Positions 1-7,359 of a DNA stretch of 14,803 bases are shown here, one piece after another. Within the stretch, counting starts at the first letter, position 1. The number at the start of each line of letters is the position of its first letter. Made by a program: the position numbers and the translations under genes. The DNA comes from Bacillota bacterium. GTDB lineage: Bacteria; Bacillota; Clostridia; Peptostreptococcales; Anaerovoracaceae. Location: positions 1-14,803 of the forward strand of contig JAFWDF010000059.1 of the NCBI GenBank assembly GCA_017534025.1, read 5' to 3'. The notes below the pieces were generated by a model. The model ran no database searches, was not told the origin of the DNA, and saw only the letters and a program-made list of their open reading frames with translations.

Positions 1-43
1 TGCTGATTACAAATCAGCTGCTCTACCGTTGAGCCACGCCAGC
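1..43 (-). tRNA. tRNA-Thr (UGU), 5' part, cut by window edge
   Basis: Read on the minus strand, positions 43 to 1 fold as the first 43 nt of a tRNA. There is a 7-nt acceptor strand GCTGGCG, linker TG, a D arm with GCTC/GAGC around an AACGGTA loop, and an anticodon stem GCTGA/TCAGC around the loop TTTGTAA. The anticodon is TGT, which reads ACA (threonine). The variable loop, T arm and 3' acceptor strand lie outside the window, so the acceptor pairing cannot be checked. A consensus promoter lies directly upstream. Confidence 0.9.
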
Positions 44-60
44 ATATTTCACACTCGATC

Positions 61-89
61 ATTATAGTGCTCAATTGCTACTTTGTCAA
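61..89 (-). promoter_or_regulatory. consensus sigma-A promoter of tRNA-Thr
   Basis: On the minus strand there is a perfect -35 TTGACA (84-89), a 17-nt spacer and a perfect -10 TATAAT (61-66). The -10 ends 17 nt before the tRNA 5' end at 43, so the leader would be only about 10 nt. A perfect consensus fits a stable-RNA gene. Confidence 0.9.
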
Positions 90-281
90 GGCCTTTTCTC
101 TTCAAACATCACAGAAACATGTAGTTTAAAACCTTTGCCCTGCCGTGTCAGCTTTTACAGTTTACGACAGAAATCCATAAGTGTCAACACTTAATTTAAA
201 TTTGAAAACAAAGATTTTCAAATGCTTTTCATACGCCGAAAAATCTTTAATTCCGAATCTCGAAAGCGTGCCAAAAGATCT
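90..281. other. A/T-rich intergenic region between yigZ and tRNA-Thr
   Basis: No gene is seen here. It holds two A/T-rich inverted repeats: 178-193 (TAAGTG/CACTTA, 4-nt loop) and 200-223 (9-bp stem, 6-nt loop). It also holds the second copy of a 27-bp imperfect repeat of the yigZ 3' end. Either stem could end the minus-strand topA-yigZ transcript, but neither has a G/C-rich stem followed by a clear T run, so the terminator is not settled. Confidence 0.6.
200..223 (-). terminator. possible weak terminator hairpin after yigZ
   Basis: On the minus strand ATTTGAAAA and TTTTCAAAT pair as a 9-bp A/T-rich stem with a 6-nt loop, followed by TTAAATTAA. It lies about 60 nt past the yigZ stop. The stem is poor in G/C and the T tract is broken, so this is only a candidate end for the topA-hslV-hslU-hflX-yigZ transcript. 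Confidence 0.3.
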
Positions 282-296
282 TTAATCCTGAACCTC
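235..296 (-). repeat. imperfect 27-bp direct repeat including the yigZ stop
   Basis: Positions 270-296 (last codons, stop and trailer of yigZ) and 235-261 match at 22 of 27 bases with no gap and an 8-bp spacer. Both copies contain ATTAAAGAT and end in GGC on the minus strand. It looks like a diverged tandem duplication of the gene's 3' end. Confidence 0.6.
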
Positions 297-923
297 TATT
301 AAGCGAGCCGTTTTCTTCATACGGATATCTTCCGCGGCAAGTTCTCCTGCCGTAAGATCCGCCAGCAGCCGCAGAACATGTTCGGTATTGTTTTCTTCCG
401 TACAGATACTGAGGGTCACTTTATCATCGTAATACGTATCCACAATCTCAAATCCCGCCTCGGACGCCAGCCGGCTGACCCTGTCAAACTGCGGATAGGA
501 AATGCGGAAAGTCAGTATCTGCTGATCCACCAGCCGGCACCTTCCGGCCTTCTCAACGGCGTCCCTTGCCACACCGGTATAGGCGCGCATCAGGCCGCCG
601 GTCCCCAGCTTAATGCCTCCGAAATACCTGGTGATCACGATCACCACGTCCGTCAGTCCGTTTCCGGTCAGCACTTTCAGAACAGGCATACCGGAAGTCC
701 CGGAAGGTTCCCCGTCATCACTGGCCCATTGTATCTCGGCATTCCTGCCCACCACAAAGGCCGGCACATTGTGCCGGGCATCTCTGTGCAGGGTTCGTAT
801 TTCAGTGATAAAAGACTCCGCCTCTTCCCTGCTTTCCACATGCTTTATATATGCAATAAACCGGGAGCGTTCAATGGTCTGTTCCGCCGTCGCTTCTCTG
901 GCTATTGTCAGGTATTCTGCCAT
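282..923 (-). CDS. yigZ: YigZ/IMPACT family protein (UPF0029)
   Basis: This 213-aa protein has the full YigZ architecture. The N-terminal UPF0029/IMPACT domain (about residues 15-125) carries the signature DDGEPSGTSGMPVL at 69-82 and the glycine-rich ITRYFGGIKLGTGG at 97-110. A C-terminal DUF1949 ferredoxin-like domain follows (about 140-205). Eukaryotic IMPACT modulates GCN2 signalling; the bacterial protein has no settled role, though translation or nucleic-acid binding has been suggested for the family. The ATG at 921-923 overlaps the 3' end of hflX by 16 bp and has a weak AAAGGG upstream, so translation is probably coupled to hflX. It is the last gene of the topA operon. Length and motifs look intact. 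Confidence 0.93.
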   Translation of the reverse strand: MAEYLTIAREATAEQTIERSRFIAYIKHVESREEAESFITEIRTLHRDARHNVPAFVVGRNAEIQWASDDGEPSGTSGMPVLKVLTGNGLTDVVIVITRYFGGIKLGTGGLMRAYTGVARDAVEKAGRCRLVDQQILTFRISYPQFDRVSRLASEAGFEIVDTYYDDKVTLSICTEENNTEHVLRLLADLTAGELAAEDIRMKKTARLIEVQD

Positions 924-2221
924 GTCTGCCGCCCTTTCTGCTGCAGGATATACGATTCCAGCCTTCTCCGGTCCGGACCGTCCAGCATAACGCGCAAATA
1001 CGTCCCGTTATCCCTGTAATCCATTTCCAGAACGGAGCATTTTTCGCACAGATAAGAAATAATACTGCCCTTATCATAAGGAATCAGCACTTCGGTTTCC
1101 TGCCGGTCCGGGAACAGCGCCGCTGCGGTCTTCTCAAGCAGCGTTTCCATCCCGGTTCCTTCCCGGGCCGAGATTTTCACGTAATCATCCGCCGAAGAAA
1201 TACGGATCCGGTCCTCTTCCAGGAGATCAATTTTATTATAAGCGATAATCTTCGGAATATCCCCGGCGCCGATATCCGCCAGAAGCCGGTCCGTAACATC
1301 CATCTTAAACTCATAATCCCCGGAGGATACATCGACGACTTCAATCAGGACATCCGCGTACAGCGCCTCTTCCAGCGTCCCTTTAAATGCTTCCACCAGC
1401 GTATGCGGAAGCCGGCTTACAAAACCGACGGTGTCAATCAGGATAAATTCCCGATTATCTTCCATTCGGATATTCCGGTGCGAAACATCCAGCGTGGCAA
1501 ACAGCATATCCTTTTCGAGAACCGCCCGTTCCTCCGTCCCGTTCATAGCCAGGAAACGGTTCATCACGGCTGATTTTCCGGCATTGGTATAACCGACCAG
1601 CGCTGCCACCGGAATCTCCGACTTTTCACGCTGCTTCCGGTTCAGATCCCTGGATTTTTCCGCATCACGAATCTCCCGGCGGATATCATCCATCCGGGCT
1701 CGGATGTGACGGCGGTCTGTTTCCAGCTTCTTCTCACCGGGACCTCTTGTACCGATCCCGCCGCCGGTTCTGGAAAGTGAGCGCCCAAAACCGGTGAGGC
1801 GGGGCAGCCTGTACTTGAGCTGCGCCAGTTCCACTTCCAGTTTCCCGATGGAGGAAACCGCCCGGTCGGCAAAAATATCAAGGATCAGGATCGTGCGGTC
1901 GATGACCGATACGCCAAGCGCTTCTTCCAGATTGCGCAGCTGCACACCGGACAGCTCATCATTAAACAGCACGGTATCCGCGCCGAGCTTCTCAACCGCA
2001 TCCTTCAGTTCTTCGACTTTGCCCTTTCCGATATAGGTTGCCGTATCCGGCCGTTCTCTGGTCTGTTCCAGTATGCCGAGGACCTCCAGTCCGGCAGCCG
2101 CTGCCAGGCCTTCCAGTTCCCTCTCGGAATCGGAAATATCCGTTCCGAAGTTTACGCACACCAGGACGGCGCCTTTCTGGCGGCCGTCCGTAATTTCATT
2201 ATTATCATTAAATGTAATCAT
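908..2221 (-). CDS. hflX: ribosome-associated GTPase HflX
   Basis: This 437-aa protein is a full-length HflX, a TRAFAC-class GTPase that binds the 50S subunit and splits or rescues stalled ribosomes under stress (family knowledge). The N-terminal HflX domain (about 18-200) includes GKGKVEEL near 65 and the glycine-rich RTGGGIGTRGPGEKKLE at 151-167. The G domain has P-loop GYTNAGKS at 210-217, DTVGF at 263-267, NKID at 329-332 and the G5-like SARE at 351-354. The P-loop continues as AVMN where many homologues have TLxN, and the switch I region reads ATLDVSHR, a loose version of the common form. The ATG lies 3 nt after the hslU stop with only a weak AAAG upstream, which suggests coupling to hslU. 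Its 3' end overlaps yigZ. Confidence 0.96.
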   Translation of the reverse strand: MITFNDNNEITDGRQKGAVLVCVNFGTDISDSERELEGLAAAAGLEVLGILEQTRERPDTATYIGKGKVEELKDAVEKLGADTVLFNDELSGVQLRNLEEALGVSVIDRTILILDIFADRAVSSIGKLEVELAQLKYRLPRLTGFGRSLSRTGGGIGTRGPGEKKLETDRRHIRARMDDIRREIRDAEKSRDLNRKQREKSEIPVAALVGYTNAGKSAVMNRFLAMNGTEERAVLEKDMLFATLDVSHRNIRMEDNREFILIDTVGFVSRLPHTLVEAFKGTLEEALYADVLIEVVDVSSGDYEFKMDVTDRLLADIGAGDIPKIIAYNKIDLLEEDRIRISSADDYVKISAREGTGMETLLEKTAAALFPDRQETEVLIPYDKGSIISYLCEKCSVLEMDYRDNGTYLRVMLDGPDRRRLESYILQQKGRQTWQNT

Positions 2222-2224
2222 TCT

Positions 2225-3685
2225 TTATAAAATGTATTTGTCCAAATCATACGGGCTGACTTTATCGCCGAATTTTTCCAGGACATAATCCTTATCGATG
2301 ACGACTTCCTTCATATCCGGATTCGGGAGATCAAAGGAAATATCCTCAATCAGCTTTTCCATGACCGTATGCAGTCTTCTGGCGCCGATGTTTTCATTTG
2401 TCTCATTGGAAATATAGGCGATTTCCGCGATTTCATCGATGGCATCCTCCGTGAATTCCACGTGCACGCCTTCGGTTTCCAGCAGCATTTTATGCTGGGT
2501 AATCAGCGCGTTTTTCGGCACGGTAAGAATCTTTTTCAGGTCCTCTTTGGCCAGCGGTTCCAGTTCAACCCGGATCGGGAAACGGCCCTGCAGTTCCGGA
2601 ATCAGATCCGTCGGTTTGGAAACATGAAATGCGCCTGCGCCGATAAACAGCATATGATCGGTTTTTACAGGACCATATTTCGTATTGACTACGCTGCCTT
2701 CCACAATCGGGAGAATATCCCGCTGCACACCTTCTCTGGACACGCCGGGACCTCTGCCGTAATTGCTGTCGTCCGCAATTTTATCAATTTCGTCGATGAA
2801 GACAATCCCGTTCTGTTCCGCGTTCTCCACAGCCTCGGCATTCACCTGGTCCATATCCAGCATCTTCTGTGCTTCCTGATCGAGCAGAATCTTTCTGGCA
2901 TCTTTGACCTTCACACGTCTCTTCTTGGTACGCGCCGGCGCATTATTACCGAAAATATTGCCGATGCTGATGCTCATGCTTTCATTTCCGCCGATATCGA
3001 TCATATTCGGTGTATTGTCAATCACATCGATTTCCACATACTGTTCTTCCAGAACTCCGCTGCGGAGCTGCTGGCGAACCTGTTCCCTGGCAAGTTCCGT
3101 ACTGCTGGTTTCCGGCTCCTGCACAGGCGCCGTCTGCGTGGTATTATTATTATTGTTCAGCTGCGGGAAATAAGTGCTCATTCCCGGAATATTGGACAGC
3201 AGCGACATCGCTTCATTCATCGGGTTGGATGGCTGCGCATTCTGCGGTTTTTTCGCCTTATTGCCCGGGATCATCGCATCCACGATCAGATCTTCTACAA
3301 TGCCTTCTGCCATTTCATATTTTTCACGCATTTTCGACTGCTTGGTCAGGCGGATGGATGCCTCCACCAGGTCACGGATAATGGAATCCACGTCCCTGCC
3401 GACGTATCCCACTTCCGTAAACTTAGTCGCTTCCACCTTGACAAACGGCGCTTCCATGATGCGGGCCAGACGGCGCGCAATTTCCGTCTTTCCGCATCCG
3501 GTCGGTCCCATCATGAGAATGTTCTTCGGGGTGACTTCCTCCCGCATCTCATCCGGGAGCTGATTCCGTCTGTGACGGTTCCGCAGCGCCACGGCCACGG
3601 ACTTTTTCGCACTCTCCTGTCCGATGATATATTTATCCAGCTCTTCCACGATCTGCTTCGGTGTCAGATTATAATATTTTCCCAT
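2225..3685 (-). CDS. hslU: HslU (ClpY), ATPase of the HslUV protease
   Basis: HslU is the AAA+ hexameric unfoldase that feeds substrates into HslV in the cytoplasm. From the ATG at 3685 it is 486 aa. It shows Walker A GPTGCGKT at 60-67, the pore motif GYVG at 93-96, an I-domain from about 110 to 240, Walker B VFIDE at 295-299 and the C-terminal tail DLDKYIL, which in this family docks into HslV. The I-domain is long and contains a polar low-complexity linker with five consecutive Asn (177-181), which makes the protein longer than E. coli HslU (443 aa). An in-frame GTG at 3691 would add two residues, but the AAGGAGGT is only about 3 nt from that GTG and about 9 nt from the ATG, so the ATG is preferred. 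It follows hslV directly. Confidence 0.96.
   Translation of the reverse strand: MGKYYNLTPKQIVEELDKYIIGQESAKKSVAVALRNRHRRNQLPDEMREEVTPKNILMMGPTGCGKTEIARRLARIMEAPFVKVEATKFTEVGYVGRDVDSIIRDLVEASIRLTKQSKMREKYEMAEGIVEDLIVDAMIPGNKAKKPQNAQPSNPMNEAMSLLSNIPGMSTYFPQLNNNNNTTQTAPVQEPETSSTELAREQVRQQLRSGVLEEQYVEIDVIDNTPNMIDIGGNESMSISIGNIFGNNAPARTKKRRVKVKDARKILLDQEAQKMLDMDQVNAEAVENAEQNGIVFIDEIDKIADDSNYGRGPGVSREGVQRDILPIVEGSVVNTKYGPVKTDHMLFIGAGAFHVSKPTDLIPELQGRFPIRVELEPLAKEDLKKILTVPKNALITQHKMLLETEGVHVEFTEDAIDEIAEIAYISNETNENIGARRLHTVMEKLIEDISFDLPNPDMKEVVIDKDYVLEKFGDKVSPYDLDKYIL
3143..3154 (-). repeat. AAT trinucleotide repeat in hslU
   Basis: Four AAT units on the minus strand, preceded by AAC, encode the Asn run in the I-domain of HslU. 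Such a short microsatellite could vary in length without breaking the frame. Confidence 0.7.
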
Positions 3686-3693
3686 ATCCACAC

Positions 3694-3701
3694 ACCTCCT
3701 T
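3694..3701 (-). promoter_or_regulatory. ribosome binding site of hslU overlapping hslV stop
   Basis: AAGGAGGT on the minus strand overlaps the hslV stop codon as TAAGGAGG. Its spacing decides the hslU start: about 9 nt to the ATG at 3685 but only about 3 nt to the GTG at 3691. Confidence 0.8.
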
Positions 3702-4242
3702 ACAGTTTTTCCACGGAAATATTCGTGTTTGTATAAACGCAGATGGAAGCAGCAATCTGCAGGGATTCCCGCACGATTTCCTCTGCCGTCATATCTGTAT
3801 GCTTATACAGCGCGTTGGCCGCCGCGTAGGCGTAATTGCCGCCCGAACCGATGGCTACAAAATCTTCGTCCGGTACGATCACTTCCCCGTTGCCGGAGAT
3901 CACCAGGAGTTCTTCCGTATTTCCGACGATCATCAGCGCTTCCAGGTTGCGCATGCCCCGGTCGGAACGCCACATCTGTGCCAGCGCCACTGCGGCTCTT
4001 CTCAGATTGCCGGAATGCTCGTCCAGCTTCTTTTCAAACATTTCGGTTAATGAAAAGGCGTCCGCCACCGAACCGGCAAAGCCGGATACCACTGTATTTT
4101 TATAAATCTTTCTTACTTTTTTGGCCGAGGATTTCATAACCGTGCTTTCACCCATGGTCACCTGTCCGTCTCCGCCAATGCAGACTTCTCCGTTTCTTCT
4201 GACCGCCACAATCGTTGTGCCGTGAAATTCAATTTTACCCAA
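3700..4242 (-). CDS. hslV: HslV (ClpQ), threonine protease of HslUV
   Basis: HslV is the proteasome-beta-like peptidase of the HslUV complex. The 180-aa product begins with an 8-residue segment MGKIEFHG followed by TTIVAVRRNG. By homology Thr9 becomes the N-terminal nucleophile after processing, with Asp25 and Lys41 as the equivalents of mature Asp17 and Lys33. GFAGSVADAF at 54-63 and IGSGGNYA near 131-138 are family motifs. The start codon is TTG (4240-4242) behind GGAGGT with 6-nt spacing; no better in-frame start is visible. The catalytic residue is Thr, unlike the Ser reported for the B. subtilis CodW/ClpQ protein. It lies 28 bp after topA and its stop overlaps the hslU ribosome binding site. 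Confidence 0.96.
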   Translation of the reverse strand: MGKIEFHGTTIVAVRRNGEVCIGGDGQVTMGESTVMKSSAKKVRKIYKNTVVSGFAGSVADAFSLTEMFEKKLDEHSGNLRRAAVALAQMWRSDRGMRNLEALMIVGNTEELLVISGNGEVIVPDEDFVAIGSGGNYAYAAANALYKHTDMTAEEIVRESLQIAASICVYTNTNISVEKL

Positions 4243-4248
4243 TTAATT

Positions 4249-4254
4249 ACCTCC
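4249..4254 (-). promoter_or_regulatory. ribosome binding site supporting the TTG start of hslV
   Basis: GGAGGT on the minus strand lies 6 nt before the TTG at 4240-4242. This strong site is the main reason to accept a TTG start for hslV. Confidence 0.8.
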
Positions 4255-4270
4255 CGGGATGATCCTCCTG

Positions 4271-6358
4271 TTATTCCTGATCATCCACCTTATCTGCCGC
4301 TTTTTCTTTATATCCGCAGGATTCGTCCGAACACACCAGCATTCGTCCGCTCCGTCCGTTCCGTTCGGTAAGCAGCGAACCGCAGGAAGGACATTTTTTA
4401 TTGACCGGTTTATTCCAGAAAGTCACCGTGCATTCCGGATAACCGGAACAGCCGTAAAAGATCCGGCCTTTCCTGGACCGGCGCACGAGAATATCTTTCC
4501 CGCAGGAAGGACATTTCACACCGGTTTTCTGCTGCAGCGACTCGGTATGTTTGCAGTCCGGATAACCGGAACATGCTGCAAAACTGCCAAAACGGCCTCT
4601 TTTAAGGACGAGCGGCCTGCCGCAGTCCGGACATGTGCCGCCTGTAAACTCAACGGCCGCTTCCGTTTTCTCAATCTCGCTCTCGGCAACCTTCAGATCT
4701 TTCTCAAACTGTTCGTAGAAAGATGAGATGATGGAATGCCAGTCCTTGCCGTCGGTTTCCACGGAATCCAGTTCGCTTTCCATGTCGGCCGTAAAACCGG
4801 CGTCGACAATATTGCTGAAATAATGGTCCATCAGATCCGCCACCTGCATGCCGAGATCCTGCGGAACCAGCGTCTTTTTCTCCCGTTTGACATAGCGCCG
4901 GTCTGTCAGTGTGGTCATGACCGGTGCGTAGGTGCTCGGACGGCCGATCCCCTTATCTTCCAGCTCCTTAATCAGCGTGGCTTCCGTATACCGCGGAGGC
5001 GGCTGCGTGAAATGCTGTTCGCCTTTTATGCCGGTCAGCTTCAGCATTTCGCCGGTCTCCAGATCCGGAATGGTCTTATTCTTCTTTTCATCCGCCGGAA
5101 TACCGTACACCTGCATATATCCGTCAAAAGCAATTCTGGAACCTGCCGCGCGGAACAGGCAGTTCCCGTTGACAATGGAGGCCGTGACCGTATCGATCTT
5201 TGCCTCTGCCATGCGGCTCGCCACGAAACGGCGCCAGATCAGATCATACAATTTAAACTGATCCGTGGTCAGGGATCCGCGGATCTCCTCCGGCCGGTTC
5301 TGAAGATCACTCGGCCGGATCGCCTCATGGGCATCCTGCACGGCTTTCTTCTGATTGGCATAATGATTTTTTCCCATGTATTCTTTCCCGTAATCAGAAA
5401 GAATCATATTTTTTACCGCCGCATCGGCCTCATCCGAAATCCGGATGCTGTCGGTACGGATATAGGTGACCAGACCCACTGTCCCCCGGCCTTTGATGTC
5501 AATGCCTTCGTACAGCTGCTGGGCGATCATCATGGTTTTTTTCGTATTGAAATTCAGCTTGACCGAAGCTTCCTGCTGCAGCGTACTGGTTGTGAACGGC
5601 GGGAACGGCTTTCTTTTCTTCTGCTTTTCCTCCACCTTGCTGACGGTGTAATCCCCCTGCTTCAGCTCCTCCAGCACGGCATCCGTATCTTCCTTTGTGG
5701 ACGGACGGAATTTCTTCCCCTTGTACTTCGTAAGCTCCGCAGAAAACTTTTTTCTGTTTTTCTCGAATTCCGCAGCAATGCTCCAGTATTCCTCCGGAAC
5801 AAAAGCCCGGATGCTTTTCTCCCGGTCGCACAGAATCTTCAGGGCAGCCGACTGTACGCGGCCGGCGCTCAGTCCGCGGCTGATTTTCCGCCAGAGCAGC
5901 GGGCTGAGTTCATAGCCCACCAGCCGGTCCAGCACTCTTCTGGCCTGCTGGGCGTCCACCAGATTCAGATCGATCTTCCGCGGATTTTTCACCGCTGCCT
6001 TCACTGCATTTTTCGTAATCTCATGAAACTCAATCCGGCACGGTGTTTCCGGATCCAGTCCCAGCAGATACGCAATATGCCAGGAAATCGCTTCGCCCTC
6101 CCGGTCAGGGTCCGTGGCAAGCAGAACACGGGAAGCGGCTTTCGCTTCTTTTTTCAGCGATTTGATCACATCGCCCTTGCCGCGGATATTGATATAATGC
6201 GGCTCAAAATTATTTTCTTTATCTATGCCCAGACGGCTCTTGGGAAGATCCCGCACATGCCCCACCGAAGCAATCACTTTGTAGCGGCTCCCGAGAATCC
6301 GTCCGATCGTCCTCGCCTTTGACGGGGACTCTACAATCACCAATGCTTTTTTATTCAT
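4271..6358 (-). CDS. topA: DNA topoisomerase I (type IA)
   Basis: This 695-aa protein relaxes negative supercoils through a transient 5'-phosphotyrosine link. The TOPRIM domain starts at residue 4, with Glu10 in VIVESP and the acidic DPDRE at 83-87. The active-site Tyr is Y299 in VTYIRTDS. The cleavage/strand-passage domain runs to about 560. Three C-terminal zinc ribbons follow, with cysteines at 576/579/596/602, 616/619/637/643 and 656/659/676/681. All key residues are present. The ATG at 6356-6358 has AAAGGA upstream. It is the first gene of the topA-hslV-hslU-hflX-yigZ operon, transcribed from a promoter inside the 3' end of dprA. trmFO and xerC, which sit between topA and hslV in Bacillus, are absent here. 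Confidence 0.97.
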   Translation of the reverse strand: MNKKALVIVESPSKARTIGRILGSRYKVIASVGHVRDLPKSRLGIDKENNFEPHYINIRGKGDVIKSLKKEAKAASRVLLATDPDREGEAISWHIAYLLGLDPETPCRIEFHEITKNAVKAAVKNPRKIDLNLVDAQQARRVLDRLVGYELSPLLWRKISRGLSAGRVQSAALKILCDREKSIRAFVPEEYWSIAAEFEKNRKKFSAELTKYKGKKFRPSTKEDTDAVLEELKQGDYTVSKVEEKQKKRKPFPPFTTSTLQQEASVKLNFNTKKTMMIAQQLYEGIDIKGRGTVGLVTYIRTDSIRISDEADAAVKNMILSDYGKEYMGKNHYANQKKAVQDAHEAIRPSDLQNRPEEIRGSLTTDQFKLYDLIWRRFVASRMAEAKIDTVTASIVNGNCLFRAAGSRIAFDGYMQVYGIPADEKKNKTIPDLETGEMLKLTGIKGEQHFTQPPPRYTEATLIKELEDKGIGRPSTYAPVMTTLTDRRYVKREKKTLVPQDLGMQVADLMDHYFSNIVDAGFTADMESELDSVETDGKDWHSIISSFYEQFEKDLKVAESEIEKTEAAVEFTGGTCPDCGRPLVLKRGRFGSFAACSGYPDCKHTESLQQKTGVKCPSCGKDILVRRSRKGRIFYGCSGYPECTVTFWNKPVNKKCPSCGSLLTERNGRSGRMLVCSDESCGYKEKAADKVDDQE

Positions 6359-6459
6359 TTTCTTCCTTTCAATGAACAGAAGAAGTATCTATTTTCTTAT
6401 GATAATGATCCGGCGCCTGGATGACTTTTCTCTGCAAGCTGAAAACAGGCAGCAGGAAA

Positions 6460-6482
6460 TCCGGAACGCATCAGCATCCGGA
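6460..6482 (-). other. 5'-UTR hairpin of topA
   Basis: TCCGGA at each end pairs with TCCGGA, and inner TGC/GCG pairs (one wobble) extend the stem to about 9 bp around TGAT with one bulged base. It starts about where transcription from the 6487-6515 promoter should begin, so it would form the very 5' end of the mRNA. There is no T run after it. A stabilising 5' stem-loop is the simplest reading. Confidence 0.45.
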
Positions 6483-6486
6483 CCCT

Positions 6487-6515
6487 ATTATATGTAGAGT
6501 TTTATCATTTTGCAA
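6487..6515 (-). promoter_or_regulatory. promoter of the topA operon
   Basis: On the minus strand, TTGCAA (6510-6515) is followed by a 17-nt spacer and a perfect TATAAT (6487-6492). The -35 lies in the last codons of dprA. The predicted start near 6480 gives a leader of about 120 nt before topA, so topA can be expressed independently of yifB-dprA. Confidence 0.7.
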
Positions 6516-7359
6516 CCAGAATCCGGTCTCCGGACCGAATCACCAGACCATGTATTTCCAATATAGAAACTACCGCATTCACCCTGCGTATGTCAAGACC
6601 GGACTTTTCCGCAATCCGGTCCGGTGAAACCGGCATGTTCTCTTTAATGATCCGGAAGACCTCTTTCTCTTCTCCGCTGAGAACCGCATTGTCAGCGGGC
6701 ACTTTTGCCCGGAGCTCCCTTCCCAACTGCAGGATCAGATCCTCCGGAGCCGTCACGGGCGCCGCGCCGTCCCGGATCAGCAGATTGCATCCCAGACTGG
6801 ACGCGCTGGTAATGTTTCCCGGAAAAGCCATGACTTCCCTGCCTTGTTCCAGGGCCTGCCCGGCTGTGATCAGAGAACCGCTGTGCACGCCGGCTTCCGC
6901 AACAGCTACCAGATCCGACATGCCGCTGATGATGCGGTTCCGTTTCGGAAACAGTCCCCGCAGCGGGGGCGTGCCGGGCGGGTTCTCGGAAATAACCAGA
7001 CCGTCCCTGAGAATGCGTTTATATAATGACTGATTGGATGACGGGTAGCAGACATCCGCTCCGCAGGCGAGTACGGCAATGGTCTTTCCGCCGCTGTCCA
7101 GCGCGCCCTTATGCGCCGCGGCATCGCATCCGTATGCCATGCCGCTCACCGTGACAATGCCGTATTCCGCCAGTATTCTGCCGGCCTGATAAGCCGCCCA
7201 TTTCCCGTAAGCGGTTGCCTTCCGGCTGCCGACCACAGCCGCACAGGGATACTGCAGCAGCCCGATATCGCCGATGCAATACAGCTGTTGAGGCGCATTC
7301 TTCTGCAGCTCCCGCAGTCTCTCGGGATAGGCTGCATCCGCCGGTGTGATCATTACCAT
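6505..7359 (-). CDS. dprA: DNA processing protein DprA (Smf)
   Basis: DprA loads RecA on incoming single-stranded DNA during natural transformation. The 284-aa product is a short form: the Rossmann-like core begins almost at once, with little of the N-terminal SAM-like region of longer DprAs. Core motifs are VVGSRKA at 42-48, SGMAYGCDAAAH at 72-83, ACGADVCYP at 98-106, FPKRNRIISG at 137-146 and SGSLITA at 160-166. A C-terminal winged-helix domain spans about 225-284. The yifB stop forms TAATG with the in-frame Met3 codon at 7351-7353, and AGGAGG precedes both starts (4 nt to the first ATG, 10 nt to Met3), so the true start could be Met3. The presence of dprA alone does not prove competence, because the gene is widespread. 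Confidence 0.95.
   Translation of the reverse strand: MVMITPADAAYPERLRELQKNAPQQLYCIGDIGLLQYPCAAVVGSRKATAYGKWAAYQAGRILAEYGIVTVSGMAYGCDAAAHKGALDSGGKTIAVLACGADVCYPSSNQSLYKRILRDGLVISENPPGTPPLRGLFPKRNRIISGMSDLVAVAEAGVHSGSLITAGQALEQGREVMAFPGNITSASSLGCNLLIRDGAAPVTAPEDLILQLGRELRAKVPADNAVLSGEEKEVFRIIKENMPVSPDRIAEKSGLDIRRVNAVVSILEIHGLVIRSGDRILVAK

Noticed and set aside
183..188. TTGACA on the minus strand upstream of the tRNA promoter
   Set aside because: It is part of the TAAGTG/CACTTA inverted repeat, and no acceptable -10 is found 16-18 nt downstream.
1494..1600. Possible loss of GTPase function in HflX (GKSAVMN and ATLDVSHR variants)
   Set aside because: The essential GxxxxGKS, DTVGF and NKID motifs are intact, and the switch I region varies in Firmicute HflX proteins, so inactivation is not supported.
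2369..3736. 455-codon open frame on the plus strand opposite hslU
   Set aside because: It is an antisense shadow of hslU with biased composition and no motif; hslU is certain.
4736..6322. 528-codon open frame on the plus strand opposite topA
   Set aside because: It is an antisense shadow of topA in G/C-rich sequence. It has no ribosome binding site, no domain pattern, and an unnatural His/Arg/Phe-rich composition.
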